From assembly GCA_021809845.1 (NCBI GenBank), contig JAJZJW010000013.1:1-59476 (forward strand): 59,476 nt of DNA, read 5' to 3'. Shown here in pieces: positions 35,549 to 45,323 of this stretch (position 1 is its first letter; each line of letters starts with the position of its first letter). The DNA is from a bacterium (GTDB taxonomy: Bacteria > SZUA-79 > Acidulodesulfobacterales > Acidulodesulfobacteraceae). The translations under genes and the position numbers were made by a program. The notes under the pieces were generated by a model that worked only from the letters and a program-made list of their open reading frames with translations, searched no databases and was not told the DNA's origin.

Positions 35549-36430
35549 ATGGCGGAAGATTCAAAAAGTTATTTTAATATTGTCTTAATAAGCGGCATAT
35601 CCGGCTCAGGTAAGTCCTCTGCTTTAAAAATTTTAGAGGACAAAGGTTTTTTTTGCGTAGATAATATGCCTTTATTGCTCCTGCCTAAATTTTTGGAAGT
35701 GGTGTTTGCTGCAAAAATAAAAAATATTCTTTTCGTTATAGATATTAGAGAAAAAAATTTTCTTTCAAGATTAGAAGAGCATGTGAGATTTCTGAAGGAC
35801 AGATCAAATTTCTTCAAATTTATTTTTTTTGATGCCAACGATGATACAGTTATTAAAAGGTACTCGGAAAGCAGGAGAAAGCATCCGCTTTCCGAAGAAG
35901 AAAGCATCCACGAATCCATTAAAAAAGAAAGGTTGTTTCTGAGCGATATTAAAAAACTTTCAGATATTATTATAGACACCTCAAATATTTCTATACACGA
36001 ATTAAATTCGCTAATCTTGCCACATGTTGAATGCGTGAGTAATAATCAAATTTTTAAGGTAAGAATGGAATCTTTCGGATTTAAATTCGGCATACCGTTA
36101 GAATCAGATATGCTGTTTGACGCGAGGTTCTTGCCTAATCCTTTTTTTATGCCTGAGCTTAAAGTTCTCACCGGATTAGACGAAAATGTTGCCAATTATC
36201 TAAAGCATTTTGAAGAAACAGACAGATTTCTGAATTATATATATGATTTTTTAATATTTTTTCTTCCTTTATATAAAAAAGAAAATAAGTCGTATTTTAC
36301 AGTTGCTATCGGGTGCACGGGTGGCGTACACAGGTCTGTTTTTATAGTAAACGAATTAAAAAGTATGCTTTCCACGGAAAGTGAAGCATATAATATATCT
36401 TATTTTCATAGGGATATAGGCAAAATTTAA
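35549..36430 (+). CDS. rapZ: RNase adapter protein RapZ (YvcJ family)
   Basis: The 293-aa P-loop protein has Walker A 'ISGISGSGKSSALKILED' and 'FFCVDNMPLLLLPKFLEV' in the N-terminal domain, 'DIREKNF', and the C-terminal RapZ motif 'VAIGCTGGVHRSVFIVNEL'. In E. coli it controls GlmZ/GlmS and senses glucosamine-6-P; in other bacteria it binds nucleotides and affects envelope homeostasis. It follows hpf by 25 bp. The usual ptsN, which lies between hpf and rapZ in many Proteobacteria, is absent. Confidence 0.94.
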   Translation: MAEDSKSYFNIVLISGISGSGKSSALKILEDKGFFCVDNMPLLLLPKFLEVVFAAKIKNILFVIDIREKNFLSRLEEHVRFLKDRSNFFKFIFFDANDDTVIKRYSESRRKHPLSEEESIHESIKKERLFLSDIKKLSDIIIDTSNISIHELNSLILPHVECVSNNQIFKVRMESFGFKFGIPLESDMLFDARFLPNPFFMPELKVLTGLDENVANYLKHFEETDRFLNYIYDFLIFFLPLYKKENKSYFTVAIGCTGGVHRSVFIVNELKSMLSTESEAYNISYFHRDIGKI

Positions 36431-36440
36431 AAAAAACTGC

Positions 36441-36468
36441 AAAAGCATTGAAGAGCTTTTTCTTTTTT
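36441..36468 (+). terminator. Weak intrinsic terminator after rapZ
   Basis: AAAAGC (36441-36446) and GCTTTT (36455-36460) pair around an 8-nt loop, followed by TCTTTTTT. The stem is short and AT-rich, but the T-run and position 10 bp after the rapZ stop support termination of the kds-lpt-rpoN-rapZ operon. Confidence 0.5.
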
Positions 36469-36824
36469 AAATAAGAATCTGCAAATGCACGCTATTAACG
36501 GCGGGTAATGATATATTAATACGATATAAATATTTTTTAATTTTAATTTTGTCATAATTAGTATTGAAAATACATTAATTTTATATTATTATGAATAATG
36601 GTGCACTTAACGCAACACGTACTAAGGCATTTTAAAGTGTGCCAAGCGTACTAACGTTTTAATTTATATTATATAAATATAATAAATAATAAAATAACAA
36701 ATATTAAAATAATATAATAAATAATAACAAAATAAATAATAAATAAAAAAATAATCACGAATAAGTAATAATAATATGCAGTTTATAACCATATAATAAA
36801 ACATGCATATTCGGAGGCATAACA
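36469..36824. other. AT-rich gap upstream of metK
   Basis: The gap holds low-complexity AT sequence with a short less AT-rich patch (about 36600-36655) in which GTACTAA occurs twice and GGCA/TGCC can form a 4-bp stem. I looked for a SAM or SAH riboswitch because metK and ahcY follow, but none of the conserved cores I know is visible. GGAGG 8 nt before ATG 36825 is the metK ribosome binding site. Confidence 0.4.
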
Positions 36825-38018
36825 ATGGAGCATAAAAGTGGAAATTATATTTTTACTTCTGAATCTGTAACGGAAGGGCATCCCGATAAGATATGCGATA
36901 AAATATCGGATTCACTTCTTGATAATTTTATATCTCAGGATAAAAATTCTAAGGTTGCTATGGAAACCATGGTGACGACAGGTTTGGTGGCTGTTGCAGG
37001 CGAAGTTAAAACAAATGCTACGGTTAACTATCAGGAAATAATCAGAAAAACAATACAAGACATAGGATATGACGATTCTCGCATAGGTTTTGATTTTAAA
37101 AGCTGCGGAATTATTGTTGCAGTGGGTTCTCAATCTGCTGATATAAGAATGGGTGTTGAAAGAGAAAAAGATGAAGACCAGGGAGCTGGAGATCAAGGTC
37201 TTATGTTTGGTTATGCTACCTCCGAAACCGATGAGTTTATGCCTATGCCTATATATTATGCCCATAAACTAACAAAAAGGCTTGCAGATGTCAGAAAAAA
37301 TAAGACGTTAGATTTTATCAGACCTGATGGCAAGTCGCAGGTGTCTGTCAGATATGAAAAATCTCAGCCTGTAGAAATTAGTTCCATAGTAGTATCCACG
37401 CAGCATTCAGATGATGTTTCTCAAGAACGTCTTACTGACGCTGTTATAGATGAAGTTATAAAAAAAGTCATCCCAACAGAACTCATAAATAACAACACAA
37501 AATTTTTTATTAATCCGACCGGAAGGTTTGTTATAGGAGGCCCAAACGGCGATACAGGGCTTACCGGAAGAAAAATAATTGTTGATACTTATGGCGGAAT
37601 GGGAAGACACGGAGGAGGAGCTTTTTCCGGTAAAGACCCTTCAAAGGTTGACAGAAGTGGTTCATATATGGCTAGATTTATTGCAAAGAATATTGTCGCA
37701 TCAGGTCTTGCTAAAAAATGTGAGGTTCAAATAGCCTATGCAATAGGGGTTGCAGACCCTGTTTCAGTAATGGCAAATACATTCGGAACAGGCATATACA
37801 ACGATGAAATAATTTCCAAAACGGTATGCAGCGTTTTTAATTTAAGACCATATTCTATTGTTAAAACCCTTGACTTGCTTAAACCTATTTATGCTAAAAC
37901 ATCTAATTACGGACATTTTGGAAGGACTGAAGACGGTTTTACATGGGAACAGACGATAAAAATCGGCGAACTTCAAGACACAGCTAAGGAATTGAATAAA
38001 TCTCTGGCCATGGTCTAA
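36825..38018 (+). CDS. metK: S-adenosylmethionine synthetase
   Basis: The 397-aa enzyme makes SAM from methionine and ATP. Motifs are '[20 protein letters not shown]', '[12 protein letters not shown]', '[20 protein letters not shown]' and the P-loop-like '[19 protein letters not shown]'. The length is typical of bacterial MetK. GGAGG supports the ATG. ahcY follows 108 bp later, so the two key enzymes of the methyl cycle are probably coexpressed. Confidence 0.97.
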   Translation: MEHKSGNYIFTSESVTEGHPDKICDKISDSLLDNFISQDKNSKVAMETMVTTGLVAVAGEVKTNATVNYQEIIRKTIQDIGYDDSRIGFDFKSCGIIVAVGSQSADIRMGVEREKDEDQGAGDQGLMFGYATSETDEFMPMPIYYAHKLTKRLADVRKNKTLDFIRPDGKSQVSVRYEKSQPVEISSIVVSTQHSDDVSQERLTDAVIDEVIKKVIPTELINNNTKFFINPTGRFVIGGPNGDTGLTGRKIIVDTYGGMGRHGGGAFSGKDPSKVDRSGSYMARFIAKNIVASGLAKKCEVQIAYAIGVADPVSVMANTFGTGIYNDEIISKTVCSVFNLRPYSIVKTLDLLKPIYAKTSNYGHFGRTEDGFTWEQTIKIGELQDTAKELNKSLAMV

Positions 38019-38126
38019 AAATAAAGTATAAAGATTGTTAATGAGCGTACTTTTTATTAATATTTTAAGATTAATAAATATATGCAACAAACTAGGTTAT
38101 GACATTATAAATAAGGAGGTTGTGTT

Positions 38127-39377
38127 TTGGCGGATATAAAGGATATAAAACTTGCAAAACAAGGTAAGGAAAGAATACTGTGGGCAGAGCATGATATGCC
38201 GGTTTTGTCTATTATAAAAGAGCAATTTGCTGAAAAAAAGCCTTTTAAGGGTAAAAAAGCGGGTTTGTGTCTTCATGTAACAGCTGAGACTGCCAATCTT
38301 GCCAGAACCCTTAAAGAGGGCGGAGCAGAAGTAGCATTGTGCGCATCAAACCCGCTTTCTACACAGGACGATATTGCCGCTTCGTTAGTCAAAGATTTTG
38401 GAATAGATGTGTACGCCATAAAAGGGGAAGATTCAGAAACTTATTACAATCACATAGAAAGCGTACTAAAATATGAGCCTAATTTTACGTTAGATGACGG
38501 TGCCGATTTAATCTCTACGATACATAAAAAACATAAAAATTTAATAAAAAATATTAAAGCTTCGATGGAAGAGACCACTACCGGTGTCATAAGGCTGCGC
38601 TCTATGGAGACTGCAGGCGAATTAAAAATTCCGGTGATTGCCGTTAACGATGCCGACACAAAGCATTTGTTCGACAACAGGTACGGAACCGGACAATCCA
38701 CCATTGACGGCATTATAAGAGCTACCGATATGCTCCTTGCAGGCAAAAATTTTGTAGTTTGCGGATACGGATGGTGCGGAAAAGGACTTGCGATGAGGGC
38801 TAGAGGAATAGGTTCTAACGTTATAGTCACTGAAGTTGACCCCATTAAAGCATTAGAAGCTGTCATGGAAGGTTTTAGAGTAATGCAAATGGTCGAAGCT
38901 GCAAAAATAGGGGATTTTTTCTGTACTGTTACCGGTGACATAAATGTTATAGACGAGCATCATTTCGAAGTTATGAAAGAAGGGGCGGTCATTGCAAATT
39001 CTGGACATTTTGATGTTGAAATTAATATTAAAAAATTAAGAAAAATGTCGAAAACCGCAAAAAAGATTAAGGATTTTGTTGAGGAATTCACCATGAAAGA
39101 CGGCAGAAAATTATATGTTCTTGCCGAAGGCAGACTTATTAACCTTGCCAGCGCACATGGTCACCCTGCGAGCGTTATGGATATGAGTTTTTCCGTTCAG
39201 GCGCTTTCCGCCGAATTTGCCTTATATAGCAGCGATATGCTACCTAAAGTTTATGGAGTACCGAGAGAAATAGACGAAAGGATAGCTTTTCTGAAACTTA
39301 AATCCTTAGGAATAAATATAGATACCCTCACGGAGGAGCAGGTCAAATATTTACGCTCTTGGCAGGAAGGAACATAA
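38127..39377 (+). CDS. ahcY: Adenosylhomocysteinase, short archaeal/Thermotoga-like form
   Basis: The 416-aa NAD-containing enzyme hydrolyses SAH (or a related nucleoside-homocysteine) to homocysteine. Family blocks are 'DDGADLIS', '[14 protein letters not shown]', '[19 protein letters not shown]', '[18 protein letters not shown]' (NAD) and 'NSGHFDVEI'. It lacks the approximately 40-residue insert of many bacterial forms and the C-terminal DHYRY tail whose Lys/Tyr contact NAD in the neighbouring subunit; it ends '[14 protein letters not shown]'. The start is TTG 38127 with AAGGAGG (38113-38119) 7 nt upstream; no in-frame ATG fits. A strong terminator follows. Confidence 0.93.
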   Translation: MADIKDIKLAKQGKERILWAEHDMPVLSIIKEQFAEKKPFKGKKAGLCLHVTAETANLARTLKEGGAEVALCASNPLSTQDDIAASLVKDFGIDVYAIKGEDSETYYNHIESVLKYEPNFTLDDGADLISTIHKKHKNLIKNIKASMEETTTGVIRLRSMETAGELKIPVIAVNDADTKHLFDNRYGTGQSTIDGIIRATDMLLAGKNFVVCGYGWCGKGLAMRARGIGSNVIVTEVDPIKALEAVMEGFRVMQMVEAAKIGDFFCTVTGDINVIDEHHFEVMKEGAVIANSGHFDVEINIKKLRKMSKTAKKIKDFVEEFTMKDGRKLYVLAEGRLINLASAHGHPASVMDMSFSVQALSAEFALYSSDMLPKVYGVPREIDERIAFLKLKSLGINIDTLTEEQVKYLRSWQEGT

Positions 39378-39400
39378 AAAAAATCATTTTATAAAATTTC

Positions 39401-39426
39401 AAACCGCCTTAAACGGCGGTTTTTTA
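39401..39426 (+). terminator. Intrinsic terminator after ahcY
   Basis: AAACCGCC (39401-39408) and GGCGGTTT (39415-39422) form an 8-bp stem around TTAAAC, continuing into a T-rich tail. It is the clearest GC-stem terminator in the window and separates ahcY from the convergent lptG gene. Confidence 0.9.
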
Positions 39427-39476
39427 TTTGCGTAAAAAAATAAATTTTATATTTCTTTTCCTTTCTCTTTTTCCAG

Positions 39477-40574
39477 TTAATCTAAATCGGCAATAAGGTA
39501 TATTGCAATAAACAAGAAGGATAAATCTGCCATAAATGCCGCTAAAATAGGATTAAGTTGTGAACTTATCCCTAAAGATATAGCAATTGAATTTATTATC
39601 CAGTAGCCGAACGCTAAAATAATGCTGATGCCGATAGCAGCAGAAGTTCCAGATTTTTTGCCTATAATTATACCAATGGATATTCCTATAAGAACCAGCA
39701 TTAAATTTATTAAAGGAAATGCAAATTTTGAATACATAAACGTTTTTATTAAATTTAGATTTGAATCCGTTTTTTCAGCAACCTTTAACATCTTAAAAAG
39801 ATTGAATATTGATAAAAATTCTGATTTTAAATCATACGATTTAAAAAAATTCATGCTGAGTTTTATAGGAAGGCTTGTTGTCTTAACAATTTTGGCAAAG
39901 GAAGGGCGATGCTGATTTTTATCAAAATCATTTATTATTACATTGTTCATTATTAATTCGTTTTTATCAAAGTAACCGTTTTTGGCGCTGTATCTTTTTA
40001 TAAGTTTAAATTTATTATTAAATTTATAGATACTTAATCCTATTAATTTTTTCTCAGATATATTTAAAACTTTTGCAGTTATGATATATTTTTGATAATG
40101 TAGAGCTATATCCTTTGTTTTAAATTTATAAATCGATTTCACGCTGTAGTTATTGTTTTTGTTTATATATTTTTGCATAACTATTCTTCTTTCAATATTT
40201 GTTTTTGCCGCAACAAAATTTGAAAGAGCAAAAGAAAAGATAGACAGCCCTAAAGCGGCTGCTATCAATGGAAGTGTAAATTTCAGCATACTTATACCGG
40301 AAGATTTTATAGCTGTAATTTCATTATTTTTATTAAACGAAATCATTATTAACATTGTCGATAACAAAATTGATAAAGGCAAAATTCTATATATTATCTC
40401 CGGCAATTTAAGAAGAAAATAAAGAATAATATAACTGAAATCTGGAGAATGTTTTGTAAAAGCTTCCATATTAGATATGAAATCGACAATTATATAAAAA
40501 AAAGACAAAGAAATTATTGAGATAGATAATACTTTAAAAAATTCTTTAAGGAGGTAATTTCTTAAGATTTTCAT
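39477..40574 (-). CDS. lptG: LPS export permease LptG
   Basis: The 365-aa YjgP/YjgQ-family protein has three N-terminal and three C-terminal transmembrane helices flanking a periplasmic jellyroll (about residues 130-265). Typical blocks are 'MKILRNYLLKEFFKVLSIS', 'LPLSILLSTMLIMISFNKNN' and 'EITAIKSSGISMLKFTLPL'. It pairs with LptF and LptB to extract LPS. It is the second gene of a minus-strand pair and overlaps lptF by 4 bp. LptF and LptG are paralogues; the order (F first) and the 'KSSGIS' block support this assignment, but a swap is possible. Confidence 0.88.
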   Translation of the reverse strand: MKILRNYLLKEFFKVLSISIISLSFFYIIVDFISNMEAFTKHSPDFSYIILYFLLKLPEIIYRILPLSILLSTMLIMISFNKNNEITAIKSSGISMLKFTLPLIAAALGLSIFSFALSNFVAAKTNIERRIVMQKYINKNNNYSVKSIYKFKTKDIALHYQKYIITAKVLNISEKKLIGLSIYKFNNKFKLIKRYSAKNGYFDKNELIMNNVIINDFDKNQHRPSFAKIVKTTSLPIKLSMNFFKSYDLKSEFLSIFNLFKMLKVAEKTDSNLNLIKTFMYSKFAFPLINLMLVLIGISIGIIIGKKSGTSAAIGISIILAFGYWIINSIAISLGISSQLNPILAAFMADLSFLFIAIYLIADLD

Positions 40575-41662
40575 TTTGCTGATGCCTTTATATATAATAT
40601 AGCGCCTGTGACAAACAGAATTATATCTGCCCCAAAAACTCCTATAATAGGATTAAATCCGGTTTTAATAGATAGGTATAATCCTGAAGTAAATAAAATA
40701 TAATATACTACTACAATAGCTATGGTATAAAATATAGCCATAAATAGACTTCTTTTTTCGGACAGCATAGCCAGAGGTAAGCCGATAAACACAAAAAATA
40801 TTACTGCAATCGGAATGGCAATTTTTTTAAGTATATATATTAAATAAATATTTTTGACGTTTTTCTTATTGCCCACAGAGTTATATTTAGAAATGAGCTG
40901 CGAAATAGTCATAAAATGTACTGAATTATTTCTAGAAGGGAATGAAAGTCCTTTTAGTTTTATGTTTATTTTATAAGTTTTAAAATTTAATATCCAGAAA
41001 TTTTTTTTGGATCTGTATTTTTTTTGAATTTGCCCGTTTTGTAAATAAAAAGAAATTAAATTTTGTTTTTTATTATAAACAATATAGCCTCTGTTTGCTA
41101 TTAAAACCATAGAATTTTTTTTAATTTTATATAATATAAAAATACCTTTAATAGAAGATTTTGAAGGATTTACATGCTTTATAAATATTTTATAGTTGCC
41201 CAATTTATTAGAAAATGAATTTTTTTTTAATGCAGAAAGCACTGCTTTTTTTATTTCTTTAACGGCCAATACTCTAAAAAAATAATTAAATCTCGGAGCC
41301 ATATAAAAAGAAAAAAAAAGCGAAGCAACGAGTGGTATTAAAGAAAAAAGCAGTGCAGGCTTTGTCAATTGCCAGATATTTACGCCGGAAGCTTTTAGCG
41401 CCATTATTTCATTTGACTGGGTCATCTTGCCGAACACTACTAAAACCGCTAGCAAAAATGAAATAGGCAGTGTTATTATCATAAAATCAGGCAGCGTTAA
41501 ACTAGCGAGCTTAATAACAGAAGTAATGCTGACGCCTTTATTAATGACCATTTCCGTTAGCATTAAAATTCTGTTGGTAATTATACTGAAAGTAAATATA
41601 ATAAGTCCGAAAATAAAAGGCGGGAAAAATTGTTTAAAAATGTATCTGTTTATCAAAGACAT
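40571..41662 (-). CDS. lptF: LPS export permease LptF
   Basis: The 363-aa YjgP/YjgQ-family permease begins 'MSLINRYIFKQFFPPFIFGL', with 'LPISFLLAVLVVFGKMTQSN' and 'EIMALKASGVNIWQLTKPAL'. A periplasmic beta domain lies in the middle and three helices at the C-terminus. It forms LptB2FG with LptG (overlapping) and LptB (32720). It is divergent from the pseudo-receiver gene at 41909; the 246-bp gap between them is AT-rich with no evident motif. Confidence 0.9.
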   Translation of the reverse strand: MSLINRYIFKQFFPPFIFGLIIFTFSIITNRILMLTEMVINKGVSITSVIKLASLTLPDFMIITLPISFLLAVLVVFGKMTQSNEIMALKASGVNIWQLTKPALLFSLIPLVASLFFSFYMAPRFNYFFRVLAVKEIKKAVLSALKKNSFSNKLGNYKIFIKHVNPSKSSIKGIFILYKIKKNSMVLIANRGYIVYNKKQNLISFYLQNGQIQKKYRSKKNFWILNFKTYKINIKLKGLSFPSRNNSVHFMTISQLISKYNSVGNKKNVKNIYLIYILKKIAIPIAVIFFVFIGLPLAMLSEKRSLFMAIFYTIAIVVVYYILFTSGLYLSIKTGFNPIIGVFGADIILFVTGAILYIKASAK

Positions 41663-41908
41663 AAGTTATAATATATCGGCATGTTAAAAAGAAAATTAAT
41701 TAAATTAACAGTTTGATTTACGATTATTACAATAAAAATTAAATTAATTAATTTTAGTATATAATAATAAATTATTGACTACTTATAATAATAATATTAA
41801 AATTATGATTAATTATTAAAAATTATTACCTTGTACTACAGGCAATTTTACAATTATATCAAAATTATGCTTTAATTTAAAGCTTTGATTTTTAAAGGAG
41901 GAGTTGCT

Positions 41909-43477
41909 ATGCCGATACCTTACGAAGTATTGTATGTTGATGACAGCGATGCAATGCAAAAAACCGTCTCAATGATATTTTTAAATAACTCTGAATTTAA
42001 AATAACCCCTCTTTACGACGGTTCTTCGATGATAGCAATTCTTAATAATAGTCTTCCGTCAATTATTATTATTAATTATAATATAAGCAATGCAAGCAGC
42101 TATAAAATAATAAAAGAAATTAAAAATGACAGTTTATATTCTAATATACCCGTACTGCTGGCTGCACCTTCCGACCTGCCGAATAAAGAACGGGAATTGT
42201 TTGTTGAGGCTGGTTTAACGGGGTTTATATATAGACCTTTTGATAAAGAAACCTTTATTAACAAAATAAAGAGATCCTTAGATCTAAATATTAATGAAGA
42301 GAAAATTTATGATATTGCAGAATTTGAAAAAAAAGCTGAAAAAATTGAAAATGATACTAATCAAAATATTCAAAATATTTCGTCTGAACAATCGGAAAAT
42401 ATATCTGATAATACGACGGAAAATATTGTAAAAACAGATAATATCCAATCAAATTCCAGGCAGGAACAGGATTCTGCTGAATTAAGCGAAGCATTTGAGA
42501 ATCTTTTTAAAGACGACAATATTTTTAAAGAATTCCAAAAATTAGATAAAGAAAATGTTCAAACAGGTGCCCATAAAAATATAGCTGATGGCAATGAGCA
42601 TGAAAAAGTTACCGATGCCGCTGTTGTTCCCATTAATGGTACCGAGGTCAAGAGCGATGTTGATGATGTTGCTCCAGTAAAAACGGATGTTGCAGATAAT
42701 GCACTTAATATTTCGCAATCTGCTATGTCTGAAAACACAAACAATAATAGAACAATGGAATCAAAAAGTATCAGTACCGCAATAAGCGATAGCGCTGCTC
42801 ATGGTTCCGCTGCAGAAGAGATAAGTATATCCGAGGTTATTCCTAACGAATTTGAAAGTATCAGAAATATTAAAACCGGAAGGATTGATAATGATGAAGA
42901 ACAGGAAATATTAAATGCCGGAGAGCAAACTAATAGCGCTCATGACGCCGCTGATGCCGCAGCTAAGCCGGAAAGTTTTAATAACAACGGTAATGATGAT
43001 AATGACAATAGCAATGAAAACAAAATTAATGAATATATGTCTAAAATTATTATTAATGAAGACATCGGTAATAGCGATAATATTCGCAGTTTAAATTTTA
43101 CAGTTTACAATAATGAGAAAAATGTAAATGAAGAAAATATAACTGCAGAACAAAATAATTACGAAGCTCCTGCTGGGCAGAATTACTTAAATTTAGTTGA
43201 AGTAACGGGATTAAAAGACATAGACGATACACAAATTTCCTTATATAATATTAACGATGAAAATAATAATGCAGTGCGTAAAGGAGGTAATGTAAAATTG
43301 GAATTTATAAACGATGAAATTATTGGTAAAATAGACGGGTATATAAAAAAATCAATAGATGATATAATAAATAACATGCAGCCTGAAATAATTGAAAATA
43401 TTAAAAATATTTTACCTGAAATTGCAGAGAAATTAATAAAAGAAGAAATTGACAAAATTAAAAATGAAAATATTTGA
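41909..43477 (+). CDS. Pseudo-receiver protein with long acidic disordered linker
   Basis: The 522-aa protein starts with a response-regulator receiver fold (residues 1-125, 'YEVLYVDDSDAMQKTVSMIF'). The acidic pair D11/D12 is present, but the phospho-acceptor position in 'SIIIINYNIS' is Asn56, the Thr/Ser position reads Ala and the Lys position reads Arg ('IYRPFD'). Residues about 130-455 are low-complexity Asn/Asp/Glu/Ser/Ala. The C-terminus ('IDGYIKKSIDDIINNM', 'ILPEIAEKLIKEEIDKIK') is an amphipathic helix pair also seen on receiver proteins in deltaproteobacterial genomes. ATG 41909 with AAAGGAGG 7 nt upstream is preferred over TTG 41885. It probably acts as a phosphorylation-independent scaffold; the function is unknown. 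Confidence 0.8.
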   Translation: MPIPYEVLYVDDSDAMQKTVSMIFLNNSEFKITPLYDGSSMIAILNNSLPSIIIINYNISNASSYKIIKEIKNDSLYSNIPVLLAAPSDLPNKERELFVEAGLTGFIYRPFDKETFINKIKRSLDLNINEEKIYDIAEFEKKAEKIENDTNQNIQNISSEQSENISDNTTENIVKTDNIQSNSRQEQDSAELSEAFENLFKDDNIFKEFQKLDKENVQTGAHKNIADGNEHEKVTDAAVVPINGTEVKSDVDDVAPVKTDVADNALNISQSAMSENTNNNRTMESKSISTAISDSAAHGSAAEEISISEVIPNEFESIRNIKTGRIDNDEEQEILNAGEQTNSAHDAADAAAKPESFNNNGNDDNDNSNENKINEYMSKIIINEDIGNSDNIRSLNFTVYNNEKNVNEENITAEQNNYEAPAGQNYLNLVEVTGLKDIDDTQISLYNINDENNNAVRKGGNVKLEFINDEIIGKIDGYIKKSIDDIINNMQPEIIENIKNILPEIAEKLIKEEIDKIKNENI

Positions 43478-44312
43478 CGAACAGGTAATTTCTTTAGTTT
43501 CTAATGCATTAGCTGAAGATATAAAAGGTTCGGATATTACTACGGATGCTATTGCAAGCAAATGTAATCCTCAAATTGAATGTGAGATTATAACAAAAGA
43601 AGACGGGGTTCTTTGCGGTTTAAACATTTTCTCGTTAGTCTTTGCTCTGTTAAGTAAAAATAATTTTGAAATTAATTATTTTGCTGAAGAAGGTAAAAAA
43701 ATAACAAAATTTCAAAAAATTATTTCCATTAAAGCCAAATCGGATGTTATTTTATACGGCGAAAGGACTGCGCTCAATTTTCTTCAATTCCTTTCCGGAA
43801 TTGCAACGATGTCTAATCTGGCAGTAAATGAACTTTCAGGATTGAAAACAAAAGTTCTTGATTCAAGAAAAACGCTTCCCGGTTTGCGCGTTATTCAAAA
43901 ATATGCCGTAAATATAGGCGGGGCAGACAATCACAGGTTTAATCTATCATCAGGCATTTTAATTAAAGATAACCACATAAAGCTTGCTGGCGGGATTAAA
44001 CAAGCATTAGAAATGATGAGAAGCTATAATGCCGGATTTAATCAAAAAATAGAGATTGAGGTAAGTTCGGTAGAAGAAGCGGCTGAAGCATTAGAAGGAC
44101 AGGCAGATATCATAATGCTTGATAATATGAGTATTGCAGAAATGCAAAGGGCTGTAAAAATTATTGGCAAGAATGCTATTACCGAAGCTTCCGGAAATAT
44201 TACTATAAAAAATTTAAGAAAAATAGCCGAAGAAACTAAAGTTGATTATATATCTATGGGTTCTTTGACTAATACCGTAAAACCGCTCGACTTTTCTTTA
44301 AATTTTATATGA
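43464..44312 (+). CDS. nadC: Nicotinate-nucleotide pyrophosphorylase (carboxylating)
   Basis: The 282-aa quinolinate phosphoribosyltransferase makes NaMN for NAD synthesis. Blocks are 'LAEDIKGSDITTDAI', 'GERTALNFLQFLSGIATMS', 'DSRKTLPGLRVIQKYAV', 'GGADNHRFNLSSGILIKDNH' and 'EVSSVEEAAEAL'. The frame extends to TTG 43449; ATG 43464 is preferred. It overlaps the pseudo-receiver gene by 14 bp and lacks an obvious Shine-Dalgarno, which suggests translational coupling. Confidence 0.96.
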   Translation: MKIFDEQVISLVSNALAEDIKGSDITTDAIASKCNPQIECEIITKEDGVLCGLNIFSLVFALLSKNNFEINYFAEEGKKITKFQKIISIKAKSDVILYGERTALNFLQFLSGIATMSNLAVNELSGLKTKVLDSRKTLPGLRVIQKYAVNIGGADNHRFNLSSGILIKDNHIKLAGGIKQALEMMRSYNAGFNQKIEIEVSSVEEAAEALEGQADIIMLDNMSIAEMQRAVKIIGKNAITEASGNITIKNLRKIAEETKVDYISMGSLTNTVKPLDFSLNFI

Positions 44313-44354
44313 TTTCTGCAAATTTTAACTTAATCATGGAGGATAATATAAAAT

Positions 44355-45194
44355 ATGGATGTGATTAATGAGTTAGACTATATAGATATTTTTGAGATAA
44401 AAAAACATCTTAAAACAAATTTTATAGGAAAAAATATATTTTATGAAGAAAAAGTAGGTTCAACTAATTTAATGGCGAGAGAACTTGCTGTTAAAGGCAT
44501 TAAAAACGGTACCGTAGTTATAGCTGATACGCAAGATAAAGGAAAAGGCAGAAACGGAAAAATATGGACATCGCCTAAGGCGTGTAATATATATATGTCT
44601 ATTATATTAAAACCTAAGTTTAGTCCGGAAGCTGCTAACGGCATGACTATTTTAGCGGCAACGGCAGCTGCGGAATCTATTGAAGAAATTTCTTCTATTA
44701 CTCCGCAAATTAAATGGCCTAACGATATTTTAATAAATTCAAAAAAGGTCTCCGGTATTTTAACGGAAATGAGCACACACAACAAAGTTATAGAATATAT
44801 TATTGTCGGAATTGGCATTAATGTAAATCTTAAAGAAGAAGATATTTACGAAAATATAAAAAATATAGCTACGTCTTTATATATTGAAAGAACAAAAAAA
44901 CTCAAACAATTAAACGAAAATAACATGTTCATAAACAGGAATAATTTAATAATAAGTTTTCTTAATAAATTTGAGAGATATTATGAAACGTTCCTATCCA
45001 CCGGTTTATCGTCGATACTGCAAACTTATCAAAAATATTTTGGAATGATAGGAAAAGACGTGGAAATAAATAGTGAAAATCATAAAATTAAAGGTCAGGT
45101 TGTCGGTATAGATTCTAAAGGAGCATTATTGTTAAAAACCGGAGAAAATGAATTAGAAAAAGTAGTTTCCGGCGAACTGACTGTTTTATTATAA
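44355..45194 (+). CDS. birA: Biotin-[acetyl-CoA carboxylase] ligase
   Basis: The 279-aa biotin protein ligase activates biotin as biotinyl-AMP and attaches it to carrier lysines. The catalytic core has 'KVGSTNLMARELAVKG', the biotinyl-AMP loop 'KGKGRNGKIWTSP', 'IKWPNDILINSKKVSGIL' and 'IVGIGINVNL'. The C-terminal SH3-like domain is 'GKDVEINSENHKIKGQVVGI'. The N-terminal winged-helix repressor domain is missing, so it should not repress bio genes itself. GGAGG about 12 nt upstream supports the start. It is adjacent to nadC and coaX, a cofactor cluster. Confidence 0.94.
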   Translation: MDVINELDYIDIFEIKKHLKTNFIGKNIFYEEKVGSTNLMARELAVKGIKNGTVVIADTQDKGKGRNGKIWTSPKACNIYMSIILKPKFSPEAANGMTILAATAAAESIEEISSITPQIKWPNDILINSKKVSGILTEMSTHNKVIEYIIVGIGINVNLKEEDIYENIKNIATSLYIERTKKLKQLNENNMFINRNNLIISFLNKFERYYETFLSTGLSSILQTYQKYFGMIGKDVEINSENHKIKGQVVGIDSKGALLLKTGENELEKVVSGELTVLL

Positions 45195-45323
45195 ATATAT
45201 TATTGTGCAGTCAATATTGAGAACTATAAGCATTCCATATTTTATAGTGATTTAATTTCACGTCAATTATTTTGACTATTCAATAATAAAATATTAATAT
45301 ATAGGCACACAGTTTAATACCTT

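Noticed and set aside
36469..36824. SAM or SAH riboswitch before metK/ahcY
   Set aside because: None of the conserved riboswitch cores that I know can be found in the gap.
40540..40560. AAGGAGG on the plus strand inside the lptG 5' region
   Set aside because: No plus-strand reading frame follows; it is a chance match antisense to lptG.
43278..43305. Internal AAAGGAGG with possible in-frame TTG giving a separate C-terminal fragment of the pseudo-receiver protein
   Set aside because: The spacing to the TTG is long, and the nearer ATG is followed at once by a stop; purine-rich coding sequence explains it well enough.
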